This document shows, one piece after another, positions 17,111 through 24,879 of a DNA stretch of 64,000 nucleotides (positions within the stretch are counted from its first letter, which is position 1; every line of letters begins with the position of its first letter). The stretch covers positions 992,001-1,056,000 of the forward strand of contig NZ_JBDPGJ010000001.1 of NCBI RefSeq assembly GCF_040839445.1, written 5' to 3'. The notes under the pieces were generated by a model. The model had not been told where the DNA came from, ran no database searches, and saw nothing but the letters and a program-made list of their open reading frames with translations. The position numbers and the translations under genes were made by a program. This stretch comes from Aquibium pacificus. Its GTDB lineage: Bacteria > Pseudomonadota > Alphaproteobacteria > Rhizobiales > Rhizobiaceae.

Positions 17111-17124
17111 TTGATCAGCATCAA
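17111..17124. promoter_or_regulatory. Fnr/FixK box upstream of ccoG
   Basis: TTGATCAGCATCAA is a perfect TTGAT-N4-ATCAA anaerobox. Its centre is about 68 bases upstream of the ccoG start, compatible with class II activation at -41.5. The fnrN gene at 22.3-23.0 kb encodes a suitable activator. Confidence 0.85.
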
Positions 17125-17148
17125 ATGCGATCCGCAGCGACCACGCCT

Positions 17149-17321
17149 ATGGGCGGTAGCGCCTATGTCGACAGCAACGTCATCATCTGATCGAACTGGC
17201 TATCGCCGGCAATGCTTCCGCCATCGTCACCCATTATCTGAGGGACTTCACACGTGGCGAACTGGTCTTCCGCCAGCTGCGCATCATGGGGCTGGCCCAA
17301 TTTCTGGAGCACCTCAAATGA
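17149..17321 (+). pseudogene. remnant of a PIN-domain toxin (COG1569-like)
   Basis: The ATG at 17149 starts MGGSAYVDSNVII and stops at 17190. YVDSN-I is the N-terminal PIN strand carrying the first catalytic Asp. Shifting frame at 17187 gives LIELAIAGNASAIVTHYLRDF and then TRGELVFRQLRIMGLAQFLEHLK, ending at 17321. That is the C-terminal half of the COG1569-type PIN toxins, including the T-x3-RDF active-site turn. The middle of the domain is missing and the two ends are in different frames, so the gene has an internal deletion. It lies between the ccoG promoter and the convergent ccoP terminator. Confidence 0.75.
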
Positions 17322-17547
17322 GCTGACGATCCGACTCCCGGACGGCGCCGCCGAACGGCTGAAAGGCCTTGCAAGGGCGCGGGGAATGAGCGTGAACAAG
17401 CTCGTCGAGCGCATGGCCTACGAGGCGATCGCATCGTTCGATACCGAAACCCGGTTTCGCGCGCACGCTGCAACGGCCGACGTTCCGGCCACTCTCGCTA
17501 TACTCGACCGGCTGGACCGGGAAGATACGGAGCCGGACAAGGGTTAG
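17317..17547 (+). pseudogene. broken RHH/HicB-type antitoxin partner
   Basis: The reading frame from 17317 encodes NELTIRLPDGAAERLKGLARARGMSVNKL, then VERMAYEAIASFDTETRFRAHAATAD and LDRLDRED. It is the ribbon-helix-helix antitoxin that normally follows COG1569 PIN toxins. The expected start, the ATG at 17318 that overlaps the toxin stop (ATGA), is out of frame by one base and hits TGA after two codons. A one- or two-base indel therefore appears to have cut off its start, and no close in-frame ATG, GTG or TTG precedes the domain. The remaining coding sequence is otherwise clean, so decay is recent, or an unusual start is used. Confidence 0.65.
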
Positions 17548-17567
17548 CAGCCTCTCCGGAGGGAATC

Positions 17568-17602
17568 CTAAAAAGCAGAACCCGGCGTCGCTGCCGGGTT
17601 CT
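17568..17602 (-). terminator. rho-independent terminator of the ccoNOQP operon
   Basis: AGAACCCGGC (17577-17586) pairs perfectly with GCCGGGTTCT (17593-17602) around a six-base loop. On the minus strand the stem is followed by GCTTTTTAGG. It lies about 50 bases beyond the ccoP stop codon, in the direction of ccoNOQP transcription. Confidence 0.85.
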
Positions 17603-17650
17603 ACAATCCTTCTCCGAGGAATCCGAGGGTTGCGGCGATAACGCCGGCCT

Positions 17651-18514
17651 TTACTCCCCGCCGCCCAGCGAGTGGATGTAGACGGCTAGTTCCTTGACGG
17701 TCGTCTCGCCGAGACGCGTCTGCCAGGCGGGCATGACCCCGTGCTTCGGCGCGCGGATCTGGGCGGCGATTTCGGCCTCGGTCGATCCGTAGAGCCAGAT
17801 CGGATCGGCGAGGCTCGGTGCGCCGAAATCCTTCAGGCCCTTGGCATCGTCGCCATGGCAGGCGGCGCAGTTCTCCGCGAAAACCGTCGCGCCCGCTTCC
17901 GCCAGGTCGGGGTTGGACGGCGTGCCCGTCAGCGAAACCACGTAGGCCGCCGCCTGCCTGATCTGGTCCGGCTCCAGGATGTCGCCGAAGGCGGGCATCT
18001 CGGAGATGCGGGTCTCGTCGTCGCCGGCGAAACGGACGCCGTGGGCGATGGTCTGGTGGATCGCCTCTATGTCGCCACCCCACAGCCAGTCGTCGTCGTT
18101 GAGGTTAGGATAACCCGGCGACCCTTGCGCGCCCGTCGCATGGCACTGGATGCAGTTGACCTTGAAGGCCGCAGCGCCGGCAGCCGAAGCGAACTGGCGC
18201 AGATTGTCGTCGGCCAGAATCTCGCTGACGTCGGAGGCGCGGACGGCGGCCACGTAATCGCCCCGCGCAGATTCGGCCGCTTCGAGTTCCTGGCGAACTT
18301 CCGCGCGGCTCGAATAGCCGAGCACGCCGGTGGTGGCCGAGTTGATGAGCGGCCAGGCGGGATAGAAGATCATGTAGCCGATCGCCCACACGATGGTGGC
18401 GTAGAAGGTCCACACCCACCAGCGGGGGAGCGGATTGTTGAGTTCCCTGATGCCATCCCACTCGTGACCGGTCGTCGAGACGCCGGAGACCTCGTCGATG
18501 TGTTCCTTGCTCAT
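17651..18514 (-). CDS. ccoP: cbb3 oxidase diheme cytochrome c subunit CcoP/FixP
   Basis: This 287-residue subunit has an N-terminal soluble stretch (GHEWDGIRELNNPLPRWWVWTFYATIVWAIGYM, the conserved CcoP entry and first helix) and two class I heme-c motifs, CIQCH and CAACH. It passes electrons to CcoO and CcoN at the inner membrane, facing the periplasm. The start at 18514 (MSKEHIDEVSG) is one base from the ccoQ stop; the upstream frame to 18556 overlaps ccoQ. It is the last gene of the operon. Confidence 0.96.
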   Translation of the reverse strand: MSKEHIDEVSGVSTTGHEWDGIRELNNPLPRWWVWTFYATIVWAIGYMIFYPAWPLINSATTGVLGYSSRAEVRQELEAAESARGDYVAAVRASDVSEILADDNLRQFASAAGAAAFKVNCIQCHATGAQGSPGYPNLNDDDWLWGGDIEAIHQTIAHGVRFAGDDETRISEMPAFGDILEPDQIRQAAAYVVSLTGTPSNPDLAEAGATVFAENCAACHGDDAKGLKDFGAPSLADPIWLYGSTEAEIAAQIRAPKHGVMPAWQTRLGETTVKELAVYIHSLGGGE

Positions 18515-18515
18515 T

Positions 18516-18668
18516 TCAGTCGTCCTTGAGTGGGATTTGCGCGGCCTCTTCGGCATGCTTGCGGCTGCCGGGGCGGAAGGCGAAAAGCACGACGCCGACG
18601 AAGAACAGGGTCATGAAAAGCAGGCCCCAGCTGTCGGCGAAGTGCCGCATGGCGGTGTAGATTTCCAT
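18516..18668 (-). CDS. ccoQ: cbb3 oxidase small subunit CcoQ/FixQ
   Basis: This 50-residue protein is MEIYTAMRHFADSWGLLFMT, then LFFVGVVLFAFRPGSRKHAE and a ten-residue tail. It has one membrane helix and the conserved F..G....F..R.GS...A..AA..PL pattern of CcoQ, which stabilises the cbb3 complex. It sits between ccoO (11-base gap) and ccoP (one-base gap). It is easily missed because of its length. Confidence 0.95.
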   Translation of the reverse strand: MEIYTAMRHFADSWGLLFMTLFFVGVVLFAFRPGSRKHAEEAAQIPLKDD

Positions 18669-18679
18669 AGCGGTTCTCC

Positions 18680-19411
18680 TCAGCGGTAGCCGGCGGCTTC
18701 GTCGTAGGTCGAGAAATCGACCAGCGTGCCGAGCATCTGCAGGTAGGCGACGAGCGCATCCATCTCGGTCAGTGCCGACGGATTGCCGTCGAAGTCGCCG
18801 AGCTTCGCCTTGGGATAGCGCTCCTCGACGCCCGACCAGTCGGCGTTTGGATCCGGCTGCGCCCGGAGGTCGGCCTCGGCACTGGCGATCATCTCGTCGG
18901 AATAGGGGACGCCGACGCGCGCATTGGCGACGAGGTGGGTGGAGAAGCCCTTCACCTCGAGCGGTGTCTCCTTGAGGAAGGAGTAACTCGGCATGACGGA
19001 TTCGGGCACGACCGAGCGCGGCTCGATCAGGTGCTGGACATGCCATTCGTTCGAATAGCGGTCGCCGACGCGGGCGAGGTCGGGGCCGGTGCGCTTCGAT
19101 CCCCACTGGAAGGGGTGATCGTACATGGACTCGGCGGCGAGGCTGTAGTGGCCGTAACGCTCCACCTCGTCACGGAAGGGCCGGATCATCTGCGAGTGGC
19201 AGACGTAGCACCCCTCGCGGATGTAGATGTTGCGCCCGGCGAGTTCGAGAGGCGAATAGGGACGCATCCCTTCCACCTTCTCGATCGTGTTTTCGAGATA
19301 GAACAAAGGCGCGATCTCGACGATGCCGCCAATGGTGACGACCAGGAAGGAACCGACCAGGAGAAGGGTCGCGTTTCGCTCCAGTATCGCGTGCTTGTCA
19401 ATGAGTGCCAT
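18680..19411 (-). CDS. ccoO: cbb3 oxidase monoheme cytochrome c subunit CcoO/FixO
   Basis: This 243-residue protein has an N-terminal anchor helix (NATLLLVGSFLVVTIGGIVEIAPLF), the heme-binding CYVCHSQMIRPF and a likely axial Met in ESVMPSYSFL. Family landmarks such as VERYGHYSLAAESMYDHPFQWGSKRTGPDLARVG and the C-terminal MDALVAYLQMLGT are present. It is a core subunit linking CcoP to the CcoN active site. Confidence 0.97.
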   Translation of the reverse strand: MALIDKHAILERNATLLLVGSFLVVTIGGIVEIAPLFYLENTIEKVEGMRPYSPLELAGRNIYIREGCYVCHSQMIRPFRDEVERYGHYSLAAESMYDHPFQWGSKRTGPDLARVGDRYSNEWHVQHLIEPRSVVPESVMPSYSFLKETPLEVKGFSTHLVANARVGVPYSDEMIASAEADLRAQPDPNADWSGVEERYPKAKLGDFDGNPSALTEMDALVAYLQMLGTLVDFSTYDEAAGYR

Positions 19412-19423
19412 CGGTAAGGTTCC

Positions 19424-21064
19424 TTATTCGGCGGGCTGCACGGAAGCGGGAGCGAAGCCGCCGATGGGCTCCTCCTGGCGCTGGTAGCCGCGGATGGTCA
19501 TGAACACGTTCCAGGCCATGACGAGCGCGCCGGCCAGGTAGAGGGCGCCGCCCAGGGCACGGACGACGAAGTAGGGCTTCATCGCGGCGACGGACTCGGC
19601 GAAGGAGTAAACCAGGAAGCCCTGATCGTCGTACTCGCGCCACATGAGACCCTGCTGGATGCCCGCGACCCACATGACGGCGGCGTAGATGACGATGCCG
19701 ATCGTAGCGAGCCAGAAGTGCCAGGTGACGAGGCGCAGCGAGTAGAGCCGCTCGCGGTACCACAGCTTCGGAACAAGGTAGTAGATCGCGCCGAAGGAGA
19801 TCATGCCGACCCATCCCAGCGCGCCCGAATGCACGTGGCCGATGGTCCAGTCCGTGTAGTGGCTGAGCGAGTTGACCGCCTTGATCGACATCATCGGGCC
19901 TTCGAACGTCGACATCCCGTAGAAGGCGATGGCCAGCACCATCATGCGGATGATGGGATCGGTCCTGAGCTTGTCCCAGGCGCCCGACAGCGTCATCAGG
20001 CCGTTGATCATGCCGCCCCAGGATGGCATCCACAGCATGATGGAAAACACCATGCCCAGCGTCTGAGCCCAGTCTGGCAAGGCGGTGTAGTGCAGGTGGT
20101 GCGGACCGGCCCAGATGTAGAGGAAGATCAGCGCCCAGAAGTGGATGATCGACAGCCGGTAGGAATAGACCGGGCGACCGGCCTGCTTGGGCACGAAATA
20201 GTACATCATGCCGAGGAAGCCGGCGGTGAGGAAGAAGCCGACTGCGTTGTGGCCGTACCACCACTGTGTCAGCGCATCCTGCACGCCCGAGAAGGCCGAG
20301 TAGCTCTTGATGCCCGTGATCGAAACCGGGATCGCCAGGTTGTTCACCACGTGCAGCATCGCGATGGTCACGATGAAGGACAGGTAGAACCAGTTCGCAA
20401 CGTAGATGTGGGGTTCCTTGCGCTTGATGATGGTGCCGAGGAACACCGCGAGATAGGCGACCCAGACGATGGTCAGCCAGAGGTCGACGTACCATTCCGG
20501 CTCGGCGTACTCGCGGCTCTGGGTGATGCCCAGCAGGTAGCCGGTCGCCGCCATGACGATGAAGAGCTGGTAGCCCCAGAACACGAACCAGGCGAGGTTG
20601 CCGCCGAAGAGGCGCGCGCGGGACGTCCGCTGCACGACGTAGAACGACGTCGCGATCAGCGCATTGCCGCCGAAGGCGAAGATGACGGCCGAGGTGTGCA
20701 GCGGCCGCATGCGGCCGAAGTTGAACCAAGGTTCGATGTTCAGGTCGGGAAAGGCGAGCTGCAGGGCGACGACCACCCCGACCAGGAAGCCGACCACGCC
20801 CCAGAAGACGGTAGCGATGGCGCCGTAGCGCACGACGCCGTCCAGGTAATCGGTGCCGTTCGTCCTGAAGGGGATCGCGGCAGCCTCAGCCGTGGCGCGG
20901 GGCGAGAAGGACGTGTTGCGCATGAGCACGGCCGCGCTCACGACGAGGACGACCACGAGCACCCACATGTGTTGCTGGAAAAGGGTGTCGGTCGCAAAGG
21001 CCGCACCCAGCAGAGCCAGGAAGGCGAAGAGGCCTATCCCCACGATTTCTGCGCCGTATTTCAT
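19424..21064 (-). CDS. ccoN: cbb3 oxidase catalytic subunit CcoN/FixN
   Basis: This 546-residue, about twelve-helix subunit carries hemes b and b3 and CuB and reduces oxygen at high affinity. Conserved blocks include WWYGHNAVGFFLTAGFLGMMYYFVPKQ, with the H and Y of the cbb3 active site, YIWAGPHHLHYTALPDWAQTLG and DWTIGHVHSGALGWVGM. It is the first gene of ccoNOQP, with an anaerobox about 96 bases ahead of the start shared with the divergent hemerythrin-like gene. Confidence 0.97.
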   Translation of the reverse strand: MKYGAEIVGIGLFAFLALLGAAFATDTLFQQHMWVLVVVLVVSAAVLMRNTSFSPRATAEAAAIPFRTNGTDYLDGVVRYGAIATVFWGVVGFLVGVVVALQLAFPDLNIEPWFNFGRMRPLHTSAVIFAFGGNALIATSFYVVQRTSRARLFGGNLAWFVFWGYQLFIVMAATGYLLGITQSREYAEPEWYVDLWLTIVWVAYLAVFLGTIIKRKEPHIYVANWFYLSFIVTIAMLHVVNNLAIPVSITGIKSYSAFSGVQDALTQWWYGHNAVGFFLTAGFLGMMYYFVPKQAGRPVYSYRLSIIHFWALIFLYIWAGPHHLHYTALPDWAQTLGMVFSIMLWMPSWGGMINGLMTLSGAWDKLRTDPIIRMMVLAIAFYGMSTFEGPMMSIKAVNSLSHYTDWTIGHVHSGALGWVGMISFGAIYYLVPKLWYRERLYSLRLVTWHFWLATIGIVIYAAVMWVAGIQQGLMWREYDDQGFLVYSFAESVAAMKPYFVVRALGGALYLAGALVMAWNVFMTIRGYQRQEEPIGGFAPASVQPAE

Positions 21065-21153
21065 CTTTTTCCCCGCTCGCGCTCGTGAAAGTAAGTCCGG
21101 CGACTCTTGGTCGCTCGTGCGTCAGCTTTTCGCGCTTCGGCCCCCAGGGCGCT

Positions 21154-21167
21154 TTGATTCAGGTCAA
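21154..21167. promoter_or_regulatory. Fnr/FixK box between ccoN and the hemerythrin gene
   Basis: TTGATTCAGGTCAA reads on the minus strand as TTGAC-N4-ATCAA, a standard anaerobox. It lies about 96 bases from the ccoN start and about 72 bases from the GTG of the divergent hemerythrin-like gene, so it could serve both promoters. Confidence 0.8.
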
Positions 21168-21232
21168 GAACGGGGCCGGGGAGGTCTGGCACGATTCCTG
21201 AATTGGACCGTGCAGCAAGGGAATTCGCACTG

Positions 21233-21748
21233 GTGAACAAGAGATCGGCGGCGGAAGTATGCGAGCAGCCGGACATCTGTCCGGTCGCTGGCGCATGCGG
21301 ACGGGAAGGGGCCGTGCCATGCGTGGAAATGAACCTGGCGCACGAGCGGAAGCTCGGCATCTGCGACGCGCTGGAAGCGATCGCGGACGACCTGCCATCG
21401 AGCATCGACCGCTTCAGATGCCTCGAAGTCGCCAGTTCGCTGGTGCCGCTGCTTCGCGAATGCCATCGCTATGAGGAAGAGATCGTCTATCCCGCCTTCG
21501 AGATCGGCGGCCCGGCCCGCGGCGCGGCAAGCACCGTGAAACGGCTGAGGGCGGAGCATGTCGAGGACGAATGCGCGGCCCAGGACCTCTCCGAGGCTTT
21601 GCTGGCGATCGGCCATGGCGAAGCGGTCAGCAATCCGGAAGCGCTCGGCTTCATGCTGCGCGCTTTCTTCGAGGGCGTGCGCCGCCACGTCGCGTTCGAG
21701 CAGGAACACGTCCTGCCGCTGATGCACCGGTCCGGGGCGAGCCATTGA
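21233..21748 (+). CDS. hemerythrin-like protein with Cys-rich N-terminus
   Basis: This 171-residue protein has a four-helix HHE domain. Likely diiron ligands lie in NLAHERKLG, ECHRYEEEIVYPAF, RAEHVEDE and RRHVAFEQEHVLPLMH. Such proteins bind O2 or NO or handle iron. The N-terminal 35 residues contain four cysteines (CEQPDIC, ACGREGAVPC) not typical of the domain. The GTG at 21233 follows AAGGGAA; a TTG at 21203 is a possible longer start. Divergence from ccoN across an Fnr box points to low-oxygen or NO-related induction. The exact function is unknown. Confidence 0.75.
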   Translation: MNKRSAAEVCEQPDICPVAGACGREGAVPCVEMNLAHERKLGICDALEAIADDLPSSIDRFRCLEVASSLVPLLRECHRYEEEIVYPAFEIGGPARGAASTVKRLRAEHVEDECAAQDLSEALLAIGHGEAVSNPEALGFMLRAFFEGVRRHVAFEQEHVLPLMHRSGASH

Positions 21749-21838
21749 CAGGCATGGAAGCCGGTTCCGGCTTTCTGGACTTTGCCCGGTAGAGAGCTAG
21801 GCTGAGCCGGAACCTTTGGGCGACGGAGCCGTGAATTC

Positions 21839-22240
21839 GTGAGGATCGCTACGACGACCGCGCTGTCTGCGCTTCTGGCGGCCGTCGCCGCCGGATCGTC
21901 CGCCGAGCCGTTCGAACTTCCCGGCGAGTACCGGCCGTCGCCGCAACTCGCGGAGGGACTCTACGTCTGCCGGAACGATCGTACCATCAGCCACTCGCTC
22001 GATTTCTCGGCGAACGGAACTTACTCCATGCCTGAACTGTCTGCCGGCGGCGGCAATTTTCGGCTCGGCCCGGACGGGTCGTTCGAATGGCTGTCGGGAC
22101 CTTTCGCCGCTTCCGAAGGCGACGCCGTGACCATCCGGGGAATGAACGCCAGGCGGGCGGCGGACCGCGAACCGGTCATCGTCCTGCTCTACGACATGCC
22201 CGGCGTGGAAAGCCACGACTACTGCTTCCGGGAAGGTTGA
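21839..22240 (+). CDS. exported protein of unknown function
   Basis: This 133-residue protein uses a GTG start and has a signal peptide (MRIATTTALSALLAAVAAGSSA, cleavage before EPFELPGEY). The mature domain has two cysteines (YVCRND and DYCFREG) that could form a disulfide, and a beta-rich middle (SLDFSANGTYSM, FRLGPDGSFEWLSGPF). I do not recognise a family. It lies between the hemerythrin-like gene and the convergent fnrN. Confidence 0.55.
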   Translation: MRIATTTALSALLAAVAAGSSAEPFELPGEYRPSPQLAEGLYVCRNDRTISHSLDFSANGTYSMPELSAGGGNFRLGPDGSFEWLSGPFAASEGDAVTIRGMNARRAADREPVIVLLYDMPGVESHDYCFREG

Positions 22241-22262
22241 GGAGACTCGGGGGATCGCCTGG

Positions 22263-22988
22263 TCAGATGCCGGACCGCGCTTCCAGGCGGGCCATGTGGT
22301 CGATGACCACGTGCCGGTTGTTCTCGATCCTGATGACGCCGTCGGCACGCAGCCGCGTCAGTTGCCGGCTGACCGTCTCGATCGTGAGGCCGAGGAAATC
22401 GGCGATGTCGGCACGGGTAAGCGGCAGGTCGAAGCTGGCGCCCGGCCGCGTCCGCGCCGTCGGGTCGATGTTACGGGCGATGAGCAGCAGGAAGCTCGCG
22501 ACCTTCTCGGCGGCGGTCTTGCGGCCAAGGGTGACCATCCAGTCGCGCGCCTCGTCGAGTTCCTTCAGCGTCTGGGTCAGAAGAAGATGCTCCAGGCCGG
22601 GGCTTTCCTTCATCATGCGTTCGATGGTCGCCTTCGGAAAGGAGCACAGAGCGACGTCGGTGGCGGCTTCCGCGTTGATCGCGCTTTCGGCCCTGAAGGG
22701 TCGCCCCAGGAAATCAGGGGCGAACTGGAGGCCAACGATCTGCTGGCGTCCGTCCGACAGGGTCTTCGTCAGCTTCACGACCCCGCCGAGCACGTTCGAA
22801 TAGTGGTCGATCGTCTCCTGGTCCCCCACCAGTTCGGCGCCGGCTTCGATCTTCTGCTTCGAGGACGTCTTGGAGAGGCCGAGCAGCTGATCGGGCGACA
22901 GCGCGCCGCATATCCCCCGGTGGCGCGCCTCGCACGCTTCGCAGAGGGCGGGCACGCCCGAGGTATGAATGTCCTGCCTGTCAGCCAT
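22263..22988 (-). CDS. fnrN: Fnr-type oxygen-sensing regulator FnrN
   Basis: This 241-residue Crp/Fnr-family protein has the cluster-binding cysteines of true Fnr: C16, C19 and C27 in the N-terminus (ALCEACEARHRGICG) and C115 in VALCSFPK, so it can hold an oxygen-labile [4Fe-4S] cluster. The C-terminal helix-turn-helix TRADIADFLGLTIETVSRQL has the E..SR recognition residues for TTGAT half-sites. It lies divergent from hemN across a perfect anaerobox and close to both cco operons, the typical FnrN neighbourhood in Rhizobiales. It probably controls all of them. Confidence 0.93.
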   Translation of the reverse strand: MADRQDIHTSGVPALCEACEARHRGICGALSPDQLLGLSKTSSKQKIEAGAELVGDQETIDHYSNVLGGVVKLTKTLSDGRQQIVGLQFAPDFLGRPFRAESAINAEAATDVALCSFPKATIERMMKESPGLEHLLLTQTLKELDEARDWMVTLGRKTAAEKVASFLLLIARNIDPTARTRPGASFDLPLTRADIADFLGLTIETVSRQLTRLRADGVIRIENNRHVVIDHMARLEARSGI

Positions 22989-23068
22989 CTAACCGCAATC
23001 GCCGTTGCGCCCGTGTAGCGGAATTGCTCGCGCCAATCTCGCGCCAGATTGTCTCATCCGGCGCCACA

Positions 23069-23082
23069 TTGACCGAAATCAA
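23069..23082. promoter_or_regulatory. Fnr box between fnrN and hemN
   Basis: TTGACCGAAATCAA (TTGAC-N4-ATCAA) lies about 61 bases ahead of hemN and about 87 bases ahead of fnrN. The hemN spacing fits activation; the same box could autoregulate fnrN. Confidence 0.85.
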
Positions 23083-23136
23083 GGTTGCGCGGAAGCCCGG
23101 CGTGCATCCGGGGAGTATTGCAAGGGAGCCTTTCGG

Positions 23137-24486
23137 ATGCGCCACGAGAACAAGTCACGATTGAACGAAGCCGTGCCGCGCTACACGAGCTACCCGACGG
23201 CGCCGCATTTCCACGCCGGCATCACGGCCGACACCGTCCGCGAATGGATCCTCCGGATCGAGCGCGAGGAGCCGATCTCGCTCTATCTCCATGTCCCCTT
23301 CTGCGACCGCCTCTGCTGGTTCTGTGCCTGCCATACCAAGCAGACCCGGCAGTACGAACCGGTGGCGAGTTACGTGCGCTCGCTCTGCCGGGAGATCGAG
23401 ACCGTGTCGGGCCTGATCGGCAACCGGGCACCGGTGCGGGCCATCCATTTCGGCGGCGGTTCGCCGACCATGCTGAAACCCGAGGACATCATGGCGCTGG
23501 GCGCAACGGTGCGCGGTTCGTTCCGGCTGGTGGACGAGCCCGAGATCAGCGTGGAGATTGATCCCAACGACATGACGGACGAGCGGCTGGACGCATTCGC
23601 CGCGATCGGCATGACGCGGGCCAGCCTCGGGGTGCAGGATTTCGACCCGAAGGTGCAGAAGGCGATCAATCGCGACCAGAGTTTCGAACTCACCGAGCGC
23701 GTGGTCGACGGCCTGCGCGCGGGCGGCATCGCCTCCATCAATCTCGACCTGCTCTACGGCCTGCCGCATCAGACCTGCGCGACGCTGGAGCAAACGGTGC
23801 GCATGGCGCTCAGCCTCGCGCCCGACCGGATCGCCCTCTTCGGCTATGCCCACGTCCCGTGGTTCAAGAAGCACCAGACCATGATCGCCGACGAATGGCT
23901 GCCGCTGCCTGAGGAACGCTATGCCCAATCCATGCTGGCGGCCCGCCTGATCGCCGAAGCCGGCTACGAGGCGATCGGCATCGACCATTTTGCCAGGCCG
24001 GAAGACAGTCTCGCGGCGGCGGCGCGGGAAGGGCGGCTCAGGCGGAATTTCCAGGGCTACACCGACGAGCGCTGCGACACCCTCATCGGCCTCGGCGCCT
24101 CCTCGATCAGCAGGTTCCGGCAGGGATACGCGCAGAACCAGCCGGCGACCTCGGTCTATCAGCGAACGGTGGACGAGGGCGGCCTGGCGACGGTCAGGGG
24201 CATCGAACTCAGCGCGGAAGATCATGCGCGCGCCTGGATCATCGAACGTCTGATGTGCGATTTCGCCTTCGACGGCGAGGAAGCGGCGGTCCGATTCGGA
24301 CCCGTTGCGCGGCCGCTCATCGCCGAAGCGGCGCTGCTCTCGACCACCGGACGGCATCCATGGCTCGTTCGGCGCGGCGACGTCTTCGTCGTGCCGGAAG
24401 AACACAGGCCTCTCGTGCGGACCGTGGCCGCCCGGTTCGACAGCTACCTGAAGCAGGGCGAGGCACGGCACTCCGCGGCGGTGTGA
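23137..24486 (+). CDS. hemN: oxygen-independent coproporphyrinogen III oxidase HemN
   Basis: This 449-residue radical-SAM enzyme carries out anaerobic heme synthesis (coproporphyrinogen III to protoporphyrinogen IX). The cluster motif CxxxCxxC is present at C56, C60 and C63 (PFCDRLCWFCACH), with N-terminal VPRYTSYPTAPHF and downstream FGGGSPT and LYGLPHQT blocks typical of HemN proper rather than HemW. The start at 23137 matches the family N-terminus; the open frame to 23005 would run through the Fnr box. It supplies heme for cbb3 oxidase at low oxygen. Confidence 0.95.
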   Translation: MRHENKSRLNEAVPRYTSYPTAPHFHAGITADTVREWILRIEREEPISLYLHVPFCDRLCWFCACHTKQTRQYEPVASYVRSLCREIETVSGLIGNRAPVRAIHFGGGSPTMLKPEDIMALGATVRGSFRLVDEPEISVEIDPNDMTDERLDAFAAIGMTRASLGVQDFDPKVQKAINRDQSFELTERVVDGLRAGGIASINLDLLYGLPHQTCATLEQTVRMALSLAPDRIALFGYAHVPWFKKHQTMIADEWLPLPEERYAQSMLAARLIAEAGYEAIGIDHFARPEDSLAAAAREGRLRRNFQGYTDERCDTLIGLGASSISRFRQGYAQNQPATSVYQRTVDEGGLATVRGIELSAEDHARAWIIERLMCDFAFDGEEAAVRFGPVARPLIAEAALLSTTGRHPWLVRRGDVFVVPEEHRPLVRTVAARFDSYLKQGEARHSAAV

Positions 24487-24572
24487 ACATTTTCCGCCAT
24501 TTTTGACCGCGCGCAAAGTAGACAGGCGATCGCCACGATAGGTTGCGCCCCATCGAGTTGCAGGAGATGCAC

Positions 24573-24764
24573 ATGGGAGTCAGCAGCGTGAACGAGGCCG
24601 TCGCGGAAGTGGGGACGGAGGAGGTCGGATCCTACGACATCTGGAGGGCGCAAAAGGATCTGGAGCGCCTCGCCTTCGGCTTCCGGTCGAGATCGGCCGA
24701 ATTGCCGACCGAGTTGCAGCGCCTCAAGGATTTTCTCCAGCGGCTGTCCAAGACGGGCTGTTGA
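24573..24764 (+). CDS. small hypothetical protein
   Basis: This 63-residue ORF (MGVSSVNEAVAEVGTEEVGS) is preceded by CAGGAG six bases before the ATG at 24573, a good ribosome binding site. The body is an amphipathic, charged helix set (QKDLERLAFGFRSRSAELPTELQRLKDFLQRL). I see no known domain. It follows hemN by 86 bases on the same strand, and no convincing Fnr box precedes it. It could be a small helical regulator or an unrecognised conserved protein. Confidence 0.5.
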   Translation: MGVSSVNEAVAEVGTEEVGSYDIWRAQKDLERLAFGFRSRSAELPTELQRLKDFLQRLSKTGC

Positions 24765-24879
24765 AGGCTCTTGTCCTGCCGTTGACGTCCGCGCCATCCA
24801 CCGCGACCTTCGGCACAGGCTTGCTTCCCGCCCCACGGCGCGCGAGGATCGGCCAACTCGAACGACGGGGGAGGTCGCG

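Noticed and set aside
17254..17547. Intact 97-residue protein starting at GTG 17254 for the antitoxin
   Set aside because: Its first 20-odd residues are the toxin C-terminus read in the wrong frame; the normal antitoxin start is the out-of-frame ATG at 17318.
24500..24530. TTGAC-GCAAA sequence ahead of the 63-residue ORF as an Fnr box
   Set aside because: The right half-site does not match ATCAA; likely chance.
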